A DNA stretch of 64,000 bases from CAXXIC01 sp049315325 (GCA_049315325.1 JBMOKJ010000004.1:62001-126000), one strand, 5' to 3'; shown: positions 1 to 9,626, numbered from the stretch's first letter. Notes: generated from the letters alone by a model not told the origin. Made by a program: numbers and translations.

Positions 1-420
1 CAAGAAGATGCTCATTTGACGCTAAAAGACATTGCAAATCAGATTAATCTATCGCTCACTCCGGTGCACGATCGGGTGAAACGACTAGAGAAAGAGGGGT
101 TGATTGAGAAGTATGTGACGATTCTCAACAAGAAGAAGATGGGGAATAATTTGACGGTCTATTGCCAAGTGACGTTGGTGAAACAGACCATCGATTTGTC
201 GGGTGCTTTTAACGAGGCGATACTCGGTTTCCCCGAAGTGGTAGAGTGCAATTTCGTTTCTGGTAGTTTCGACTACATGTTAAAGGTAGTTTTGCCTGAT
301 ATGGAGAGTTACTATGATTTTCACCAGAAGAAATTATCTGTTTTGCCTTCGGTCGATCAAATACATAGTTATTTTGTTATTTCTGGAGTTAAGGAGACGA
401 CTGCGCTGCCAATCTATTGA
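1..420 (+). CDS. Lrp/AsnC family transcriptional regulator, 5' end missing
   Basis: This is a DNA-binding regulator of the Lrp/AsnC family, which usually responds to amino acids. The frame is open to the left edge, so the true start lies outside the window and the first residues of the winged helix are missing. What remains shows the recognition helix (LSLTPVHDRVKRLEKEGLI), then the hinge and the RAM/ACT-like ligand domain (LTVYCQVTL, VVECNFVSGSFDYMLKVV, which is the conserved G-x-x-D-Y region). The protein ends normally and a strong hairpin terminator follows. The family call is secure. The regulated genes cannot be told from this fragment. Confidence 0.9.
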   Translation, partial: QEDAHLTLKDIANQINLSLTPVHDRVKRLEKEGLIEKYVTILNKKKMGNNLTVYCQVTLVKQTIDLSGAFNEAILGFPEVVECNFVSGSFDYMLKVVLPDMESYYDFHQKKLSVLPSVDQIHSYFVISGVKETTALPIY

Positions 421-433
421 TTCCTATTCGTAC

Positions 434-467
434 AAAAAAAGCCCTTCATTTCTGAAGAGCTTTTTTG
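434..467. terminator. Bidirectional intrinsic terminator between convergent genes
   Basis: A hairpin with arms around 440-447 and 453-461 (GCCCTTCA / TGAAGAGC) is flanked by a run of A on the left and a run of T on the right. It can therefore stop transcription from the Lrp gene on the plus strand and from the giant repeat gene on the minus strand. Confidence 0.8.
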
Positions 468-484
468 TGAAAGAGAAAATTTTC

Positions 485-3400
485 TTATTTAAGAACGATT
501 CGTTTGACCGTTTGACCTTTGTTGTTGCTTGCTTTAATCACATACACCCCTTGAGTTAAATTCGTCGGAACGGTTGTAATTCCATTCGGCGTGTATGTTG
601 CTTTTATTAAGCAATTGCCCAACTCGTTGAAGATATCGATGCTTCCACCTTTATCGCTTCGGTTATTGATGTAAACGATGCCATTCTTGTTGTAAATATT
701 GATCATCTTGGTGGCTTCGTAAAGATCCACGCCAGTAGTATTGGTCACTATTCTAAAGCGTTTCACAGGATCAGAAGCCGCAGCAGTGAACGAGTAGGTC
801 GAACCACTGGTTGTGATGTCCGTTGTCATGTTGGTCACTAAATCTTCGAGGTAGATTTTATCGTACACCTGATTAGCATTCTGATGAGTCACGGTGATGT
901 TGAATTCGGTATCGTTACCCGGTTTGAAGCCTACATAAAGGTCGTTCATGTCTGGTACACCTGCAATTTGATAGGCTTCGATGTCGTTTTGATCAGGCAC
1001 GAAGATTTGACTGATGCCATCATCGCCCATCATCTTCTTACCATCCCATCCGTTGTCGAATCCATTTGTGCAAGAAGGGTCGGTGAAAATCCAGACTTTA
1101 TCTGAGAAGTTGAGACTCTTCACTGCAATAAGTGTACCCACTGGCAATACAGCATCGCGTTGCTTGATAGTGTTTTTCATCACAGCAGAATAAGGAATGG
1201 TGAAAGATCCACCCGCCGCATTGGTTGCTTTGACCACGAATCCTTGCATCGAAGGAATCTGGCGAAGAAGCCCCATGTTTCCTGCGGTAAACTTGGTTGA
1301 CACAGCATAGCGGCTCGGAATAATCTCTGTACTGTCTGTTGAGGTTGTTTCACCGTGATTCCCAAACCAGTCGAGATAGGTACCCGCATTGTATTGATAG
1401 ACGGTGTTATCGGTGTTAGCTCCGAAATCAATTTGTCGAATATCAATAGCAGCCGTGTATGGGTTCCCAAATACACTCTGACCGTGGAAATAGGCGGTAG
1501 GGGTGTATGGCAATGATTGTGTGAAATCGCTGTGTTCCAACACTCCAGCGAAAGAGTATGTTGTTGGATTCGGTTGCACGATTTCGTACCCTTTGGTGTT
1601 GCTCAATGTTCCACCCGTTACACGGAGTGTAGTTCCATTGTTTCGTTTTCTCCATACATCAGCAAACACAGTTACCGATTCATCCCATTCGTACATCAAG
1701 AATTGATTGTAGTCAGTAGTAAACACGCTGCTGAATGGAATAGACTTAACCGGAATACTCATAAACTGCCATTTGTATTTGTTGTTGACTGGCATCGATA
1801 AGTTCCAACTGGCTTTAGAGTACAATTCGACAGTACCCGATGGATTACCATTTGCCCAAACCAAAGAGCCATTTGCCAATGTTGCACTTGATTTGATCAC
1901 AAGAGCAGATGCTGCACCATTGTTTACGAATTGTCCACTCAGCGCACCACCCGTTACATTGAGGTGCATGGCAGGATTAATAGTCAATTTAGGCGTGATT
2001 GAACTGTGAGCCGCATTGATGGTTAAGTTGTGACAAGCCGCATCGGCAGCACTCACTGCACAATTGCCATCGATGTAAATCAATACCGCTTCGTGGAGAT
2101 AGTTCGTTGGAATTGTATCGTGATCCCAACGAGCAGCTGTGTGCCAAGACTCTTGAGTAGAAACACCTACACTATTTGTAAAGGTAGTAGTCGGCCAAGG
2201 CACGGTTGTTGTTGGATTCTGTGCACCAGACAGATTAGTCAAATAGCTTTCCGCATTCGGATTACCATTGAATTCAAAAGCTTGAATGGTATAAGTGCGA
2301 CCTGGATACATATTGATTACACGAACTGATGTTCCAGTACCATTGTAAATACAATAGTATCCCGAAGAAGCGAGTTGGTCACCCTTGCTACCCCAGTTTG
2401 CAGAAGCACGATAGGTTGTGCCATCCACAGGATTTGATATTGCACCAACACCTTCTTTCATAAACACTACACGTTTTGCACGGCTACCGTTAGACCAGTT
2501 AATAGTAGCAGTCGTGAATGTTGGTGATGGAGTAATGTTATAGGTTTGAACATCACTAACCATTGAAACCATAATGGTTATGTTTGCTTGAGCACAAAGA
2601 ACTGGAGTACCTGTATCGCAGATTTCATAAGGAATGGTTGTTGAACCCAAAAAGCCTGTTTGAGGGGTGAATGTCACCCTACCAGTTGATGTGTTTACAG
2701 ACCAAGTACCAGTTGCGTTTGTAAATGATGTTTGTATGCCTGCAACAGATGGGTTAAGGTCAATTTTTGTTGCCAAAAGGGGATTGTCAGCATCTGTGTC
2801 ATTGCTCAGAAGGCTTGATGCTAAAGTTACCGGTGTATTTTGCAATGTTGTGCCAGAATCATCGCCAGGCGAAGGCGCACAATTCTTGTAAATAACGACA
2901 TCATCCGTCGAAACACAAGTGCCATTTGTTACTGTCCAACGGAACACATACGTTCCTGACGTCAATGATGTAATTGTTGATGTTGCAGAATTAACAGAAG
3001 TGATTGTGCCACCTGTTGGTCCACTTATTTTTGACCAAGCACCAGTGCCAACACCTGGTACATCAGCAGCCATAGTTGTTGAGGTGCCACAAACTATTTG
3101 ATCAACTCCTGCATTTGCAGTTGGTGATACGTTATTTACAATTGTTACTTCGTCGAATTGACCACAAGCACCAGACACCGATGAAGTCCAGCGGAAAACA
3201 TACGTTCCTGTTGTTACACCTGTGATTGTCGATGTTGCTGAATTGATATTTGTAATTGTTGGTGTATTGGGGCCGCTTATATTGGACCAAGTTCCATTGC
3301 CAACTGATACAGGGTCTGCTGCCATTGTGAAACTAGAAACATTACACAGGTTTTGATCGACGCCAGCAACAGCTAACGATGGTGTAGGATCTACCGTTAC

Positions 3401-6400
3401 AACAACATCGTCGGTAGAAGAGATGCATGTTCCATTAGCAATTGTCCATCTAAAAGTATAACTACCTGCTGTTGCTCCAATAATCGATGCTGTGGCAGAG
3501 TTTGGACTTGAAATAACAACAGAGTTTCCACTTATTTGAGTCCAAGTGCCTGTTCCTACTGATGGTGTATTTCCTGCAAGATTAAGGGCAGAATACAAAC
3601 AAACATGGAAATCAGAACCAGCAGCTGCAGTTGTAGGGGCATCAGAAACCACTATTGTCACATTATCTGTGAGTGTACAAGTTCCTAACGTTGAAGTCCA
3701 TGTAAAAACATACGTTCCACCACTCATTCCTGTAATGGTTGATGTTGGACTATTTGGTGTTGTGATTGTGCACGCTGGGCCACTTAGTTTGCTCCAAGAA
3801 CCAGTTCCATCGGTAATGGCATTTCCGGCTAATGTTGCTGTTGTTAGTCCACAAATATTTTGGTCTGGTCCTGCATCTGGTGTTGTAGGATTGGCAAAAA
3901 CAGAAATGGTTACATTCGTAGATACTGGTGTACACGGCGGGTCGTTATTTGTCCAACTGAAGGTGTAATCACCTGGAATCAGCCCAGATACAGTTGGTGT
4001 ATTACTAATTGATGAACTAAATACCGCGGTGTTAGGTCCTGAAACTTGAGCCCAAACACATCCTCCGTTTGCGGGAAGTGTCGCTGCCAATGTTGTGCTA
4101 GTTCCACACACATGAGTTTGATTTGCTCCTGCAGAAGTAGACAAAGCATTTCCAATGTTGATTACGACTTCATCTAAGCTGGTGCAAGATCCGTTGGTGA
4201 CAGTCCATCTATATACATAAGTTCCACGAGCTGCTCTTGTTCCGCTTACTCCTACAGTTGTCGTTGCACTCGATGCAGTTTGGATGGTAGGTGAGTTTGG
4301 TCCTGCAATTCTAGTCCAAGCCCCTGTGCCAGTTGATAAAGGCGATGCCGAAAGAGTAAATGATGTTACGTTACACAGATTTAGATCAGCACCTGCATTT
4401 GCTGTTGTAGGAGCACCAGACACTGTAACTAACATATCATCAAAATTAGATGCACATCCTGCGTCGTTTAAAGTGTATCTAAAAGTGTATGCGCCTACTA
4501 TTAAACCAGATGCCACAGCTGAAGGTGAGTTTGCAAGTGGTGTTAGGGTTGCCGTGTTAGGACCACTGACTTGTGACCAGGTACCTAAAGTAGATGTATT
4601 CCCAGTAAGGGTGGCGGAAGTTGCATCGCAGAATGTTTGATCAACCCCAGCATTGGCTGTGGCATTTACTGTAATCGACACCAAACTAGTTTGCAATGGG
4701 CAATAAGGTCCATTTTCGCTGTTCCACCCAAAAGTATACATTCCAGGAGTTGTTAAGCCAGTAATAGTTGTCGTAGGTAAATTTACATTCGTAATAGCGT
4801 AAGTGGTTGGACCACTGATTACAGACCAATAACCAGTACCTGTATCGATAGTATTGGCAGCCATAGTAGCAGTTGTCGCACCACATAATATTTGGTTAGG
4901 TCCTGCAGATGGAGCAGTAGCTGGAAGTGAAACGTTGAGCTGAACTTCATCGTAATTTGATGAACAAGCTCCATTGGTTATTGTCCAGCGGAAAGTGTAA
5001 AATCCAGCAGTCAGTCCTGATACCGTTGATGTAGGGCTGCTAGGAGATGTTATGATTGCTCCACCATTTCCTGTGGTCTGTGTCCAAGTTCCAGAACCTA
5101 CAGCCGCAATGTTTCCAGCGAGTGTTGTGCTTGCCCCACAAACATTCTGATCTACCCCAGCATTAGCTGTAGTGGCTGCTGCCGAAATAGTAATGGTCAT
5201 TGTATCGCGGGTGATTGTACACGCATTTCGAGTGATTGACCATTCGAATGTGTATGTACCATTCGACATACCAGTGATAGTCGTTGTATTTGAGTTTGGT
5301 GAGGTTATGGTCGCGGCTCCGCCAGTCAGTTTGGTCCATAGTCCAGTTCCTGGAGCAGGTGGATTTCCTGCCATTGTTGTAGAAGTTGTTCCCGAAGGTA
5401 AACACTGGTCTGCACCTGCTAACGCTGCAATAGGACCAACAACTGCACTTGTGGTAACAATAGCATTATCAGAAGATGTGCCGCAAGCATTGTTAATCGT
5501 CCATGTAAAGGTGTATGTCGAATTAGATGCTAACCCCGTTACCGTTGGTGTTTGCGAATTGACATTCGAAAATGTGACACCTGCAGAAGGGGATACAGAC
5601 CAAGTTCCTGTTTCGTTATTAGCTATTGTAGAACCGTGATTGGCATCTAAATAGAGAGGTGTTGAATTACAGATATCTTGATCCGCTCCTGCATTTGCTG
5701 TAGTTGGTGTCGCTGAAGCAACTGTTACTTTAACATCACCTTGATTTGTGGCGCACTTTGGCCCAGCACTTATCAACCAGCGAAAAACGTAAGCTCCATT
5801 GGTTAAGCCAGTGATTGGACAGTTGGTCAAGGTTGGATCTGCTATTGTAGCAGTATTAGGCCCACTAACTTGTGTCCACCTTCCAGCACCTACTGATGGC
5901 GCATTAGCAATCAAAGATGTATTTGTAACTGTACAAGCTAAAATTTGCCCAGAACCTGCATTTGATGCTGTCGGTGATTGAGAAACGACAACAGTAATAT
6001 CTTTATAAACTGTTCCACAACTTGATCCATTTCCAGCACTTCGTCTGATTCTTACAACGTAAGTTCCAGTGACCGTAAGACCTGTGATAGTTAGCGATGA
6101 TGATGTGGTTGTATTCGCATAAACAGATGGGATAGTAGCGATAGTCGGTGTCGTAGGTCCACTAATGATGCTGTATTGATTTGCACCTCCTGCACCAGCA
6201 GCTGTAAACGAAATCACCGCAGATGTTGTACCACAAGCTACAAGTAGCGGACTGGCAGTGTTGATAGTCAAAGATTGTGTTCCGCCGTAAGTGATTGTTT
6301 TTGAGGCGGTTGAAGTACAGCCAGTTGCAGTTTTTGTAATTGTGTATGTGAATGCGTAGTTCGACGATCCGTTTAGTCCTGTTATAAGCGTAGAAGGGCT

Positions 6401-7453
6401 ATTCGGACTGACAATTGTAGGGCCTGCCGAACCACTTGTTTGTGTCCAGACTCCAGTTTCGTCAACTTTTGGTGTTGACCCAACCATTGTTATTGCTGTA
6501 CGAGCATCACAAAGAGGTGTTGCCGCGTTGCTTAATGTTGCTGTAGCTGTTGTTACTGTCCCAACACCATTTGGAACAACAATTTGCATTTCGTCAAATC
6601 CCGAAGCACACGATCCAGTAACAGTCCAACGCATGATGTAAGTTCCAGGAGAAAGATTAGACAAGACACAATTGTTTAGTGCCGCATTCGAGAAAGTCGG
6701 CACTTTCGGCCCACTAACTACTGTCCACAATCCACTTTGACCTCCCGTGCCATCACCAGCGTAACTACCCGCTAATGTGGCTGTTGTTGTTCCGTTGTGA
6801 CAAGATGTTGTTGTTTGATCTACACCCGCGCTAACTACTGCTGCTGCTCCTTTTTTTGGAATGGTTACCTCATCAAATGTTGAACAGCCTGTTGTTGCAT
6901 TGGTGATTGTCCATCGTAAAACCGCATTTCCAGCACTTCCCGCTGCAAAGTTAACGGCTGAAGTGGGTGAGTTTGGAGAAACAATAGTGAGTCCTGTTCC
7001 CCCAGATACGATTGTCCATGTCCCTGTTTCTCCCGATCCTACTGCATTTCCTGCAAGAGTCAGTGCTGGTGTGCCGGGGCAAATTGCAGAGAAATCGGCG
7101 CCAGCATTGGCAGTAGTAATGCCATTCACCACTATGGTAACCTCGTCGTAAGTAAACGAACCGTCCTGACACGTACTTGTTAATCGAAATTTGTAGGTAT
7201 TCCCACCGATAATGCCTGTTACTGTTGTCGTTAGGGCGTTTGGACTAGTAATCACTGCAGATGGTCCAGCGGATTGAACCCATGTGGTGGTTTGTGGTGC
7301 ATGAAACAGACCGGTGGACGCTCCTACTAGTGTTAGAGTGGAATTTGCACAAATTGCCTGATCGACATTTGCATTCAATGAGCAGTTTTGGCTGTAGGCT
7401 AACTCCCCAACTATTAGGGATAAAACGATTAGCGTTAATTTCTTTAGATTCAT
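485..7453 (-). CDS. Giant repeat surface protein with T9SS sorting domain
   Basis: A 2322-residue exported protein. It starts with a signal peptide (about 1-21, ending AYSQ). About 17 tandem repeats of roughly 88 residues follow, to about residue 1523. Each reads approximately NAGxDQxxC, then LAGN, G-T-G-x-W-T-x-x-S-G-P, a Pro-Asn-Ser-x-Thr strand, GTYxFRWT and C-x-x-x-D-E-V, as in PKD/Ig-like modules of Bacteroidota gliding and adhesin proteins. Next comes a cadherin-like Asp-rich module (SNDTDADNP), an FN3-like segment, and a large unassigned region. The last 75 or so residues (from about 2245) are a T9SS type A sorting domain ending VKRIVLK. A role as an adhesin or sheath protein is inferred. 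It lies 38 bp downstream of the small exosortase-substrate-like gene and is probably co-transcribed with it. Confidence 0.88.
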   Translation of the reverse strand: MNLKKLTLIVLSLIVGELAYSQNCSLNANVDQAICANSTLTLVGASTGLFHAPQTTTWVQSAGPSAVITSPNALTTTVTGIIGGNTYKFRLTSTCQDGSFTYDEVTIVVNGITTANAGADFSAICPGTPALTLAGNAVGSGETGTWTIVSGGTGLTIVSPNSPTSAVNFAAGSAGNAVLRWTITNATTGCSTFDEVTIPKKGAAAVVSAGVDQTTTSCHNGTTTATLAGSYAGDGTGGQSGLWTVVSGPKVPTFSNAALNNCVLSNLSPGTYIMRWTVTGSCASGFDEMQIVVPNGVGTVTTATATLSNAATPLCDARTAITMVGSTPKVDETGVWTQTSGSAGPTIVSPNSPSTLITGLNGSSNYAFTYTITKTATGCTSTASKTITYGGTQSLTINTASPLLVACGTTSAVISFTAAGAGGANQYSIISGPTTPTIATIPSVYANTTTSSSLTITGLTVTGTYVVRIRRSAGNGSSCGTVYKDITVVVSQSPTASNAGSGQILACTVTNTSLIANAPSVGAGRWTQVSGPNTATIADPTLTNCPITGLTNGAYVFRWLISAGPKCATNQGDVKVTVASATPTTANAGADQDICNSTPLYLDANHGSTIANNETGTWSVSPSAGVTFSNVNSQTPTVTGLASNSTYTFTWTINNACGTSSDNAIVTTSAVVGPIAALAGADQCLPSGTTSTTMAGNPPAPGTGLWTKLTGGAATITSPNSNTTTITGMSNGTYTFEWSITRNACTITRDTMTITISAAATTANAGVDQNVCGASTTLAGNIAAVGSGTWTQTTGNGGAIITSPSSPTSTVSGLTAGFYTFRWTITNGACSSNYDEVQLNVSLPATAPSAGPNQILCGATTATMAANTIDTGTGYWSVISGPTTYAITNVNLPTTTITGLTTPGMYTFGWNSENGPYCPLQTSLVSITVNATANAGVDQTFCDATSATLTGNTSTLGTWSQVSGPNTATLTPLANSPSAVASGLIVGAYTFRYTLNDAGCASNFDDMLVTVSGAPTTANAGADLNLCNVTSFTLSASPLSTGTGAWTRIAGPNSPTIQTASSATTTVGVSGTRAARGTYVYRWTVTNGSCTSLDEVVINIGNALSTSAGANQTHVCGTSTTLAATLPANGGCVWAQVSGPNTAVFSSSISNTPTVSGLIPGDYTFSWTNNDPPCTPVSTNVTISVFANPTTPDAGPDQNICGLTTATLAGNAITDGTGSWSKLSGPACTITTPNSPTSTITGMSGGTYVFTWTSTLGTCTLTDNVTIVVSDAPTTAAAGSDFHVCLYSALNLAGNTPSVGTGTWTQISGNSVVISSPNSATASIIGATAGSYTFRWTIANGTCISSTDDVVVTVDPTPSLAVAGVDQNLCNVSSFTMAADPVSVGNGTWSNISGPNTPTITNINSATSTITGVTTGTYVFRWTSSVSGACGQFDEVTIVNNVSPTANAGVDQIVCGTSTTMAADVPGVGTGAWSKISGPTGGTITSVNSATSTITSLTSGTYVFRWTVTNGTCVSTDDVVIYKNCAPSPGDDSGTTLQNTPVTLASSLLSNDTDADNPLLATKIDLNPSVAGIQTSFTNATGTWSVNTSTGRVTFTPQTGFLGSTTIPYEICDTGTPVLCAQANITIMVSMVSDVQTYNITPSPTFTTATINWSNGSRAKRVVFMKEGVGAISNPVDGTTYRASANWGSKGDQLASSGYYCIYNGTGTSVRVINMYPGRTYTIQAFEFNGNPNAESYLTNLSGAQNPTTTVPWPTTTFTNSVGVSTQESWHTAARWDHDTIPTNYLHEAVLIYIDGNCAVSAADAACHNLTINAAHSSITPKLTINPAMHLNVTGGALSGQFVNNGAASALVIKSSATLANGSLVWANGNPSGTVELYSKASWNLSMPVNNKYKWQFMSIPVKSIPFSSVFTTDYNQFLMYEWDESVTVFADVWRKRNNGTTLRVTGGTLSNTKGYEIVQPNPTTYSFAGVLEHSDFTQSLPYTPTAYFHGQSVFGNPYTAAIDIRQIDFGANTDNTVYQYNAGTYLDWFGNHGETTSTDSTEIIPSRYAVSTKFTAGNMGLLRQIPSMQGFVVKATNAAGGSFTIPYSAVMKNTIKQRDAVLPVGTLIAVKSLNFSDKVWIFTDPSCTNGFDNGWDGKKMMGDDGISQIFVPDQNDIEAYQIAGVPDMNDLYVGFKPGNDTEFNITVTHQNANQVYDKIYLEDLVTNMTTDITTSGSTYSFTAAASDPVKRFRIVTNTTGVDLYEATKMINIYNKNGIVYINNRSDKGGSIDIFNELGNCLIKATYTPNGITTVPTNLTQGVYVIKASNNKGQTVKRIVLK
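2885..7390 (-). repeat. About 17 tandem PKD-like coding repeats (about 265 bp each)
   Basis: This is the repeat section of the giant protein. Each unit carries one Cys after the opening D-Q/N, and usually a second Cys near its end (N-G-x-C or similar), so one disulfide per unit is plausible. Units have diverged in protein sequence, but the spacing and key residues (the Cys, the Trp of GTGxW, the SGP and the RWT strand) stay constant. Units 4 and 5 are the most divergent. Confidence 0.8.
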
Positions 7454-7491
7454 GGTGTTGAATTTAGGTTCAATGAATTTAGAAAATCGGG

Positions 7492-7740
7492 CTATTTTTT
7501 ATGTTTTTTACTTTTTATAATAAAGATGGCAGAAATAGCTCCTACAACAAAAAGCGCTAGTAGAATTCTGTTTTCTATGGGTGCAAATAATCCAAAGTCT
7601 GGATCGAATCCAGGATGCGTGCCTCCTTGAGCTAAGAGTGTTTGCGAAAACATAAATACAAAAAGAATTTGCGATATTCGAGCGACTAATCCTTTTTGAA
7701 TTAGTGAAGTCTTTTTTCGACTTAAATTTACGTGTTCCAT
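7492..7740 (-). CDS. Mini protein with exosortase-type C-terminal sorting signal
   Basis: An 82-residue protein with two membrane-targeting ends and almost nothing between them. Residues about 20-38 form a signal peptide (ending LLAQ). The mature part is a short Gly/Pro/Asp-rich stretch (GGTHPGFDPDFG). Residues 53-57 (APIEN) are followed by a transmembrane segment (59-75) and a basic tail (KSKKHKK). This motif, helix and basic-cluster layout is that of PEP-CTERM-like exosortase substrates, and Bacteroidota have short proteins of this shape. An exosortase gene is divergently adjacent, and the giant T9SS protein lies 38 bp downstream. That this protein is the exosortase substrate is inference. 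It could also be a small membrane anchor or scaffold. Confidence 0.7.
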   Translation of the reverse strand: MEHVNLSRKKTSLIQKGLVARISQILFVFMFSQTLLAQGGTHPGFDPDFGLFAPIENRILLALFVVGAISAIFIIKSKKHKK

Positions 7741-7846
7741 GCTCTTATTGTTTTGGGTTTAATTCCGATGGATTTATGGTGGTAGGTTTAATTACAGGTA
7801 GAAAACATTTCTTTTAAGCTGTTATATCATTCTTGAAGTAATACTA

Positions 7847-7877
7847 CAAAAATAAAAAATAAAAATAAAAAAACAAT
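7847..7877 (-). promoter_or_regulatory. Putative promoter of mini protein/giant protein operon
   Basis: On the minus strand TATTTTTG (7847-7854) matches the Bacteroidota -7 box TAnnTTTG. Nineteen bases upstream is ATTG (7874-7877), one mismatch from the -33 box TTTG. Transcription would start about 100 bases before the mini-protein ATG. Confidence 0.5.
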
Positions 7878-7954
7878 TTTTTTGGATTAAAATGTTCATA
7901 TTGAAGCTTAAAGCAGATTAAATTGGCACTTTTTCAAACCAAAACAATTTGAAT

Positions 7955-7985
7955 TTTGCTTGGGAATATAAAATCATTAGTTTTG
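7955..7985 (+). promoter_or_regulatory. Promoter of the exosortase gene
   Basis: TTTG at 7955-7958 is followed after exactly 19 bases by TAGTTTTG at 7978-7985. This is a perfect Bacteroides-type -33/-7 pair, about 30 bases before the exosortase start codon. Confidence 0.75.
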
Positions 7986-8014
7986 CGTGATAATAATGCT
8001 GAAAAGCAAATTGA

Positions 8015-9079
8015 ATGAACAACTCAAAACTAGAACTTTTTAAATCTGGAAATTTGGCAACCAATCAGATGGTTAGAGCTTCTGTGATGTTAATCTTGTG
8101 GGTTGTTTTTTTAATCTTTTTCCCTCATAATTGGCTTGATGGCATGGTCAAACATTTGACCAATTCTGTGGATGATTTCGCCTTTTTCTTATTTAACGTT
8201 GTGCACTTTCATAGCTTAGATAAGGCTTCTCTTAAGTCAGTTCTTGATAAAGCGATTTCGCCTAATTATGTATATTCAATAGTTTCTTTAAAATACTATA
8301 TCCTTCTCTTTACTGTTTTTGTTTTAGTTTGCAATGGGAAGCGGCCTGTTTTCTATAATCTTATTTATTCATCGATGGTTATTTATGCTCTTACAGTTGC
8401 AATGCTCTGTGCTAAAGTATTACTGCTTGGCGAATTGCAATACGGTGTAATGATGTTGTTTTCGGACTTAAGATATGTAGTTGTAATTATATTTATGGTT
8501 CTATCAATACCTCACAACAGTAGATTGCTATCCGCATACAATAGATTCACAGAGTGGGTGAATGGGCACTTTGGGTTGGGTATTCTTTGGATTGTAATAC
8601 CATTGTTTTTGGTAAGAGGTTTGAAGAATATTGTTGAATATTACCTTTTCAAAACAGGTGGTTTTGATTATTTGATTACGGTTGAAGTTCATCTGACAAG
8701 CGCACTGTTGCGAATGATGGGGTATTCGACACATATATACGAGAATGCTGTTTTTATTGGTCCTTACTGGGTGCGGGTTATTGAACCTTGCCTTGGTATT
8801 GGTTTGATGGTCGTTTTTGCACTTTTAATTGGGTTGATTAAAAGCCATTGGTTGAATAAGATTGTCTTTATTGTCGTTGGCGAAATAGTGATAGTGGTGT
8901 TGAATTCGCTCCGTATTGCTTTACTTTTACTCAATGTTCGTGCAATGAATGGGTCGCAACGCATGACCCTCGAAGTACATGCATATTCGGGCCATCTATT
9001 TTATGTGCTTGTTTTTCTGCTATTTATGGTTTACCTCTTTTGGTTTCACAACCTTAACTTGATAAAGCGATTTCGATAA
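8015..9079 (+). CDS. Exosortase/archaeosortase family transpeptidase
   Basis: A 354-residue polytopic membrane protein with about eight hydrophobic segments. The family's three catalytic signatures are present in the C-terminal third: Cys259 in EPCLGIG, Arg300 in NSLRIALL, and His322 (with His327) in HAYSGHLFY. Exosortases cut C-terminal sorting signals and transfer proteins to the envelope or export them, often together with exopolysaccharide systems. The gene is divergent from an 82-residue protein that has such a signal. No glycosyltransferases flank it, although a large polysaccharide locus lies 30 kb away. The subfamily (XrtF, XrtN, XrtX and so on) cannot be assigned by eye. Family confidence is high, and the substrate is inferred from position. 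Confidence 0.88.
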   Translation: MNNSKLELFKSGNLATNQMVRASVMLILWVVFLIFFPHNWLDGMVKHLTNSVDDFAFFLFNVVHFHSLDKASLKSVLDKAISPNYVYSIVSLKYYILLFTVFVLVCNGKRPVFYNLIYSSMVIYALTVAMLCAKVLLLGELQYGVMMLFSDLRYVVVIIFMVLSIPHNSRLLSAYNRFTEWVNGHFGLGILWIVIPLFLVRGLKNIVEYYLFKTGGFDYLITVEVHLTSALLRMMGYSTHIYENAVFIGPYWVRVIEPCLGIGLMVVFALLIGLIKSHWLNKIVFIVVGEIVIVVLNSLRIALLLLNVRAMNGSQRMTLEVHAYSGHLFYVLVFLLFMVYLFWFHNLNLIKRFR

Positions 9080-9172
9080 TATCGATGCTCATTTCAACAA
9101 TGAATTTTGATATTTCTTGCAGAGTTTTTATTGATTTGTGGCGTGATAAATTGATTATTAAAAGCGCACTAA

Positions 9173-9541
9173 TCACGAGAAATATTCCAAAATAAAAGCT
9201 TCTATTTTAACTTTATTGATTGGTTTTGAAATGTAGTCGTTAAACCCATTGCTTGTGGCTTTGGCTTTATCATCCGTCATCACATTGGCTGTTTGTGCAA
9301 TGATAATCACCTTTTGATTGAATTCTCTGATAGCCAATGTTGCCTCGTCGCCATTCATCAAAGGCATTTGTATATCCATTAAAATAAGATCGACATCAGG
9401 ATTGCTTTTTGAGGCTTCGATTGCTTCAATTCCATTCTTAACCCGAATGATTTCTCGTGCAAAACCTCTCAGAATTATGGAAATTAATTTGGCTGATGTG
9501 TCGTCGTCTTCTGCTACAAGTATTTTTAGATTTGAACTCAT
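9173..9541 (-). CDS. Stand-alone response regulator receiver protein
   Basis: A 122-residue single REC domain with no output domain. The acidic pocket is E11-D12-D13, the phosphoacceptor is D56 (LILMDIQMP), the switch Thr is T84 (IIIAQTA), and the conserved Lys is K106 (YISKPI). It is about 60 percent identical, residue for residue, to the C-terminal receiver of the hybrid kinase 85 bp upstream. It probably arose by duplication of that domain and may compete for, or relay, its phosphate. Co-transcription with the kinase is likely. No effector can be named. Confidence 0.92.
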   Translation of the reverse strand: MSSNLKILVAEDDDTSAKLISIILRGFAREIIRVKNGIEAIEASKSNPDVDLILMDIQMPLMNGDEATLAIREFNQKVIIIAQTANVMTDDKAKATSNGFNDYISKPINKVKIEAFILEYFS

Positions 9542-9626
9542 TTATTGTGGTCTTAAATATTGAATTCGGGTTCTTATATATTAGTTTGAAACTCAAAGGC
9601 TATTTTCGATTACAAATTTAAGAATT

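Noticed and set aside
3546..3968. Long open frames on the plus strand within the giant repeat gene (for example 140 codons here)
   Set aside because: They lie opposite repetitive coding sequence, recur with the repeats, and have no family features. They are shadows of the minus-strand gene.
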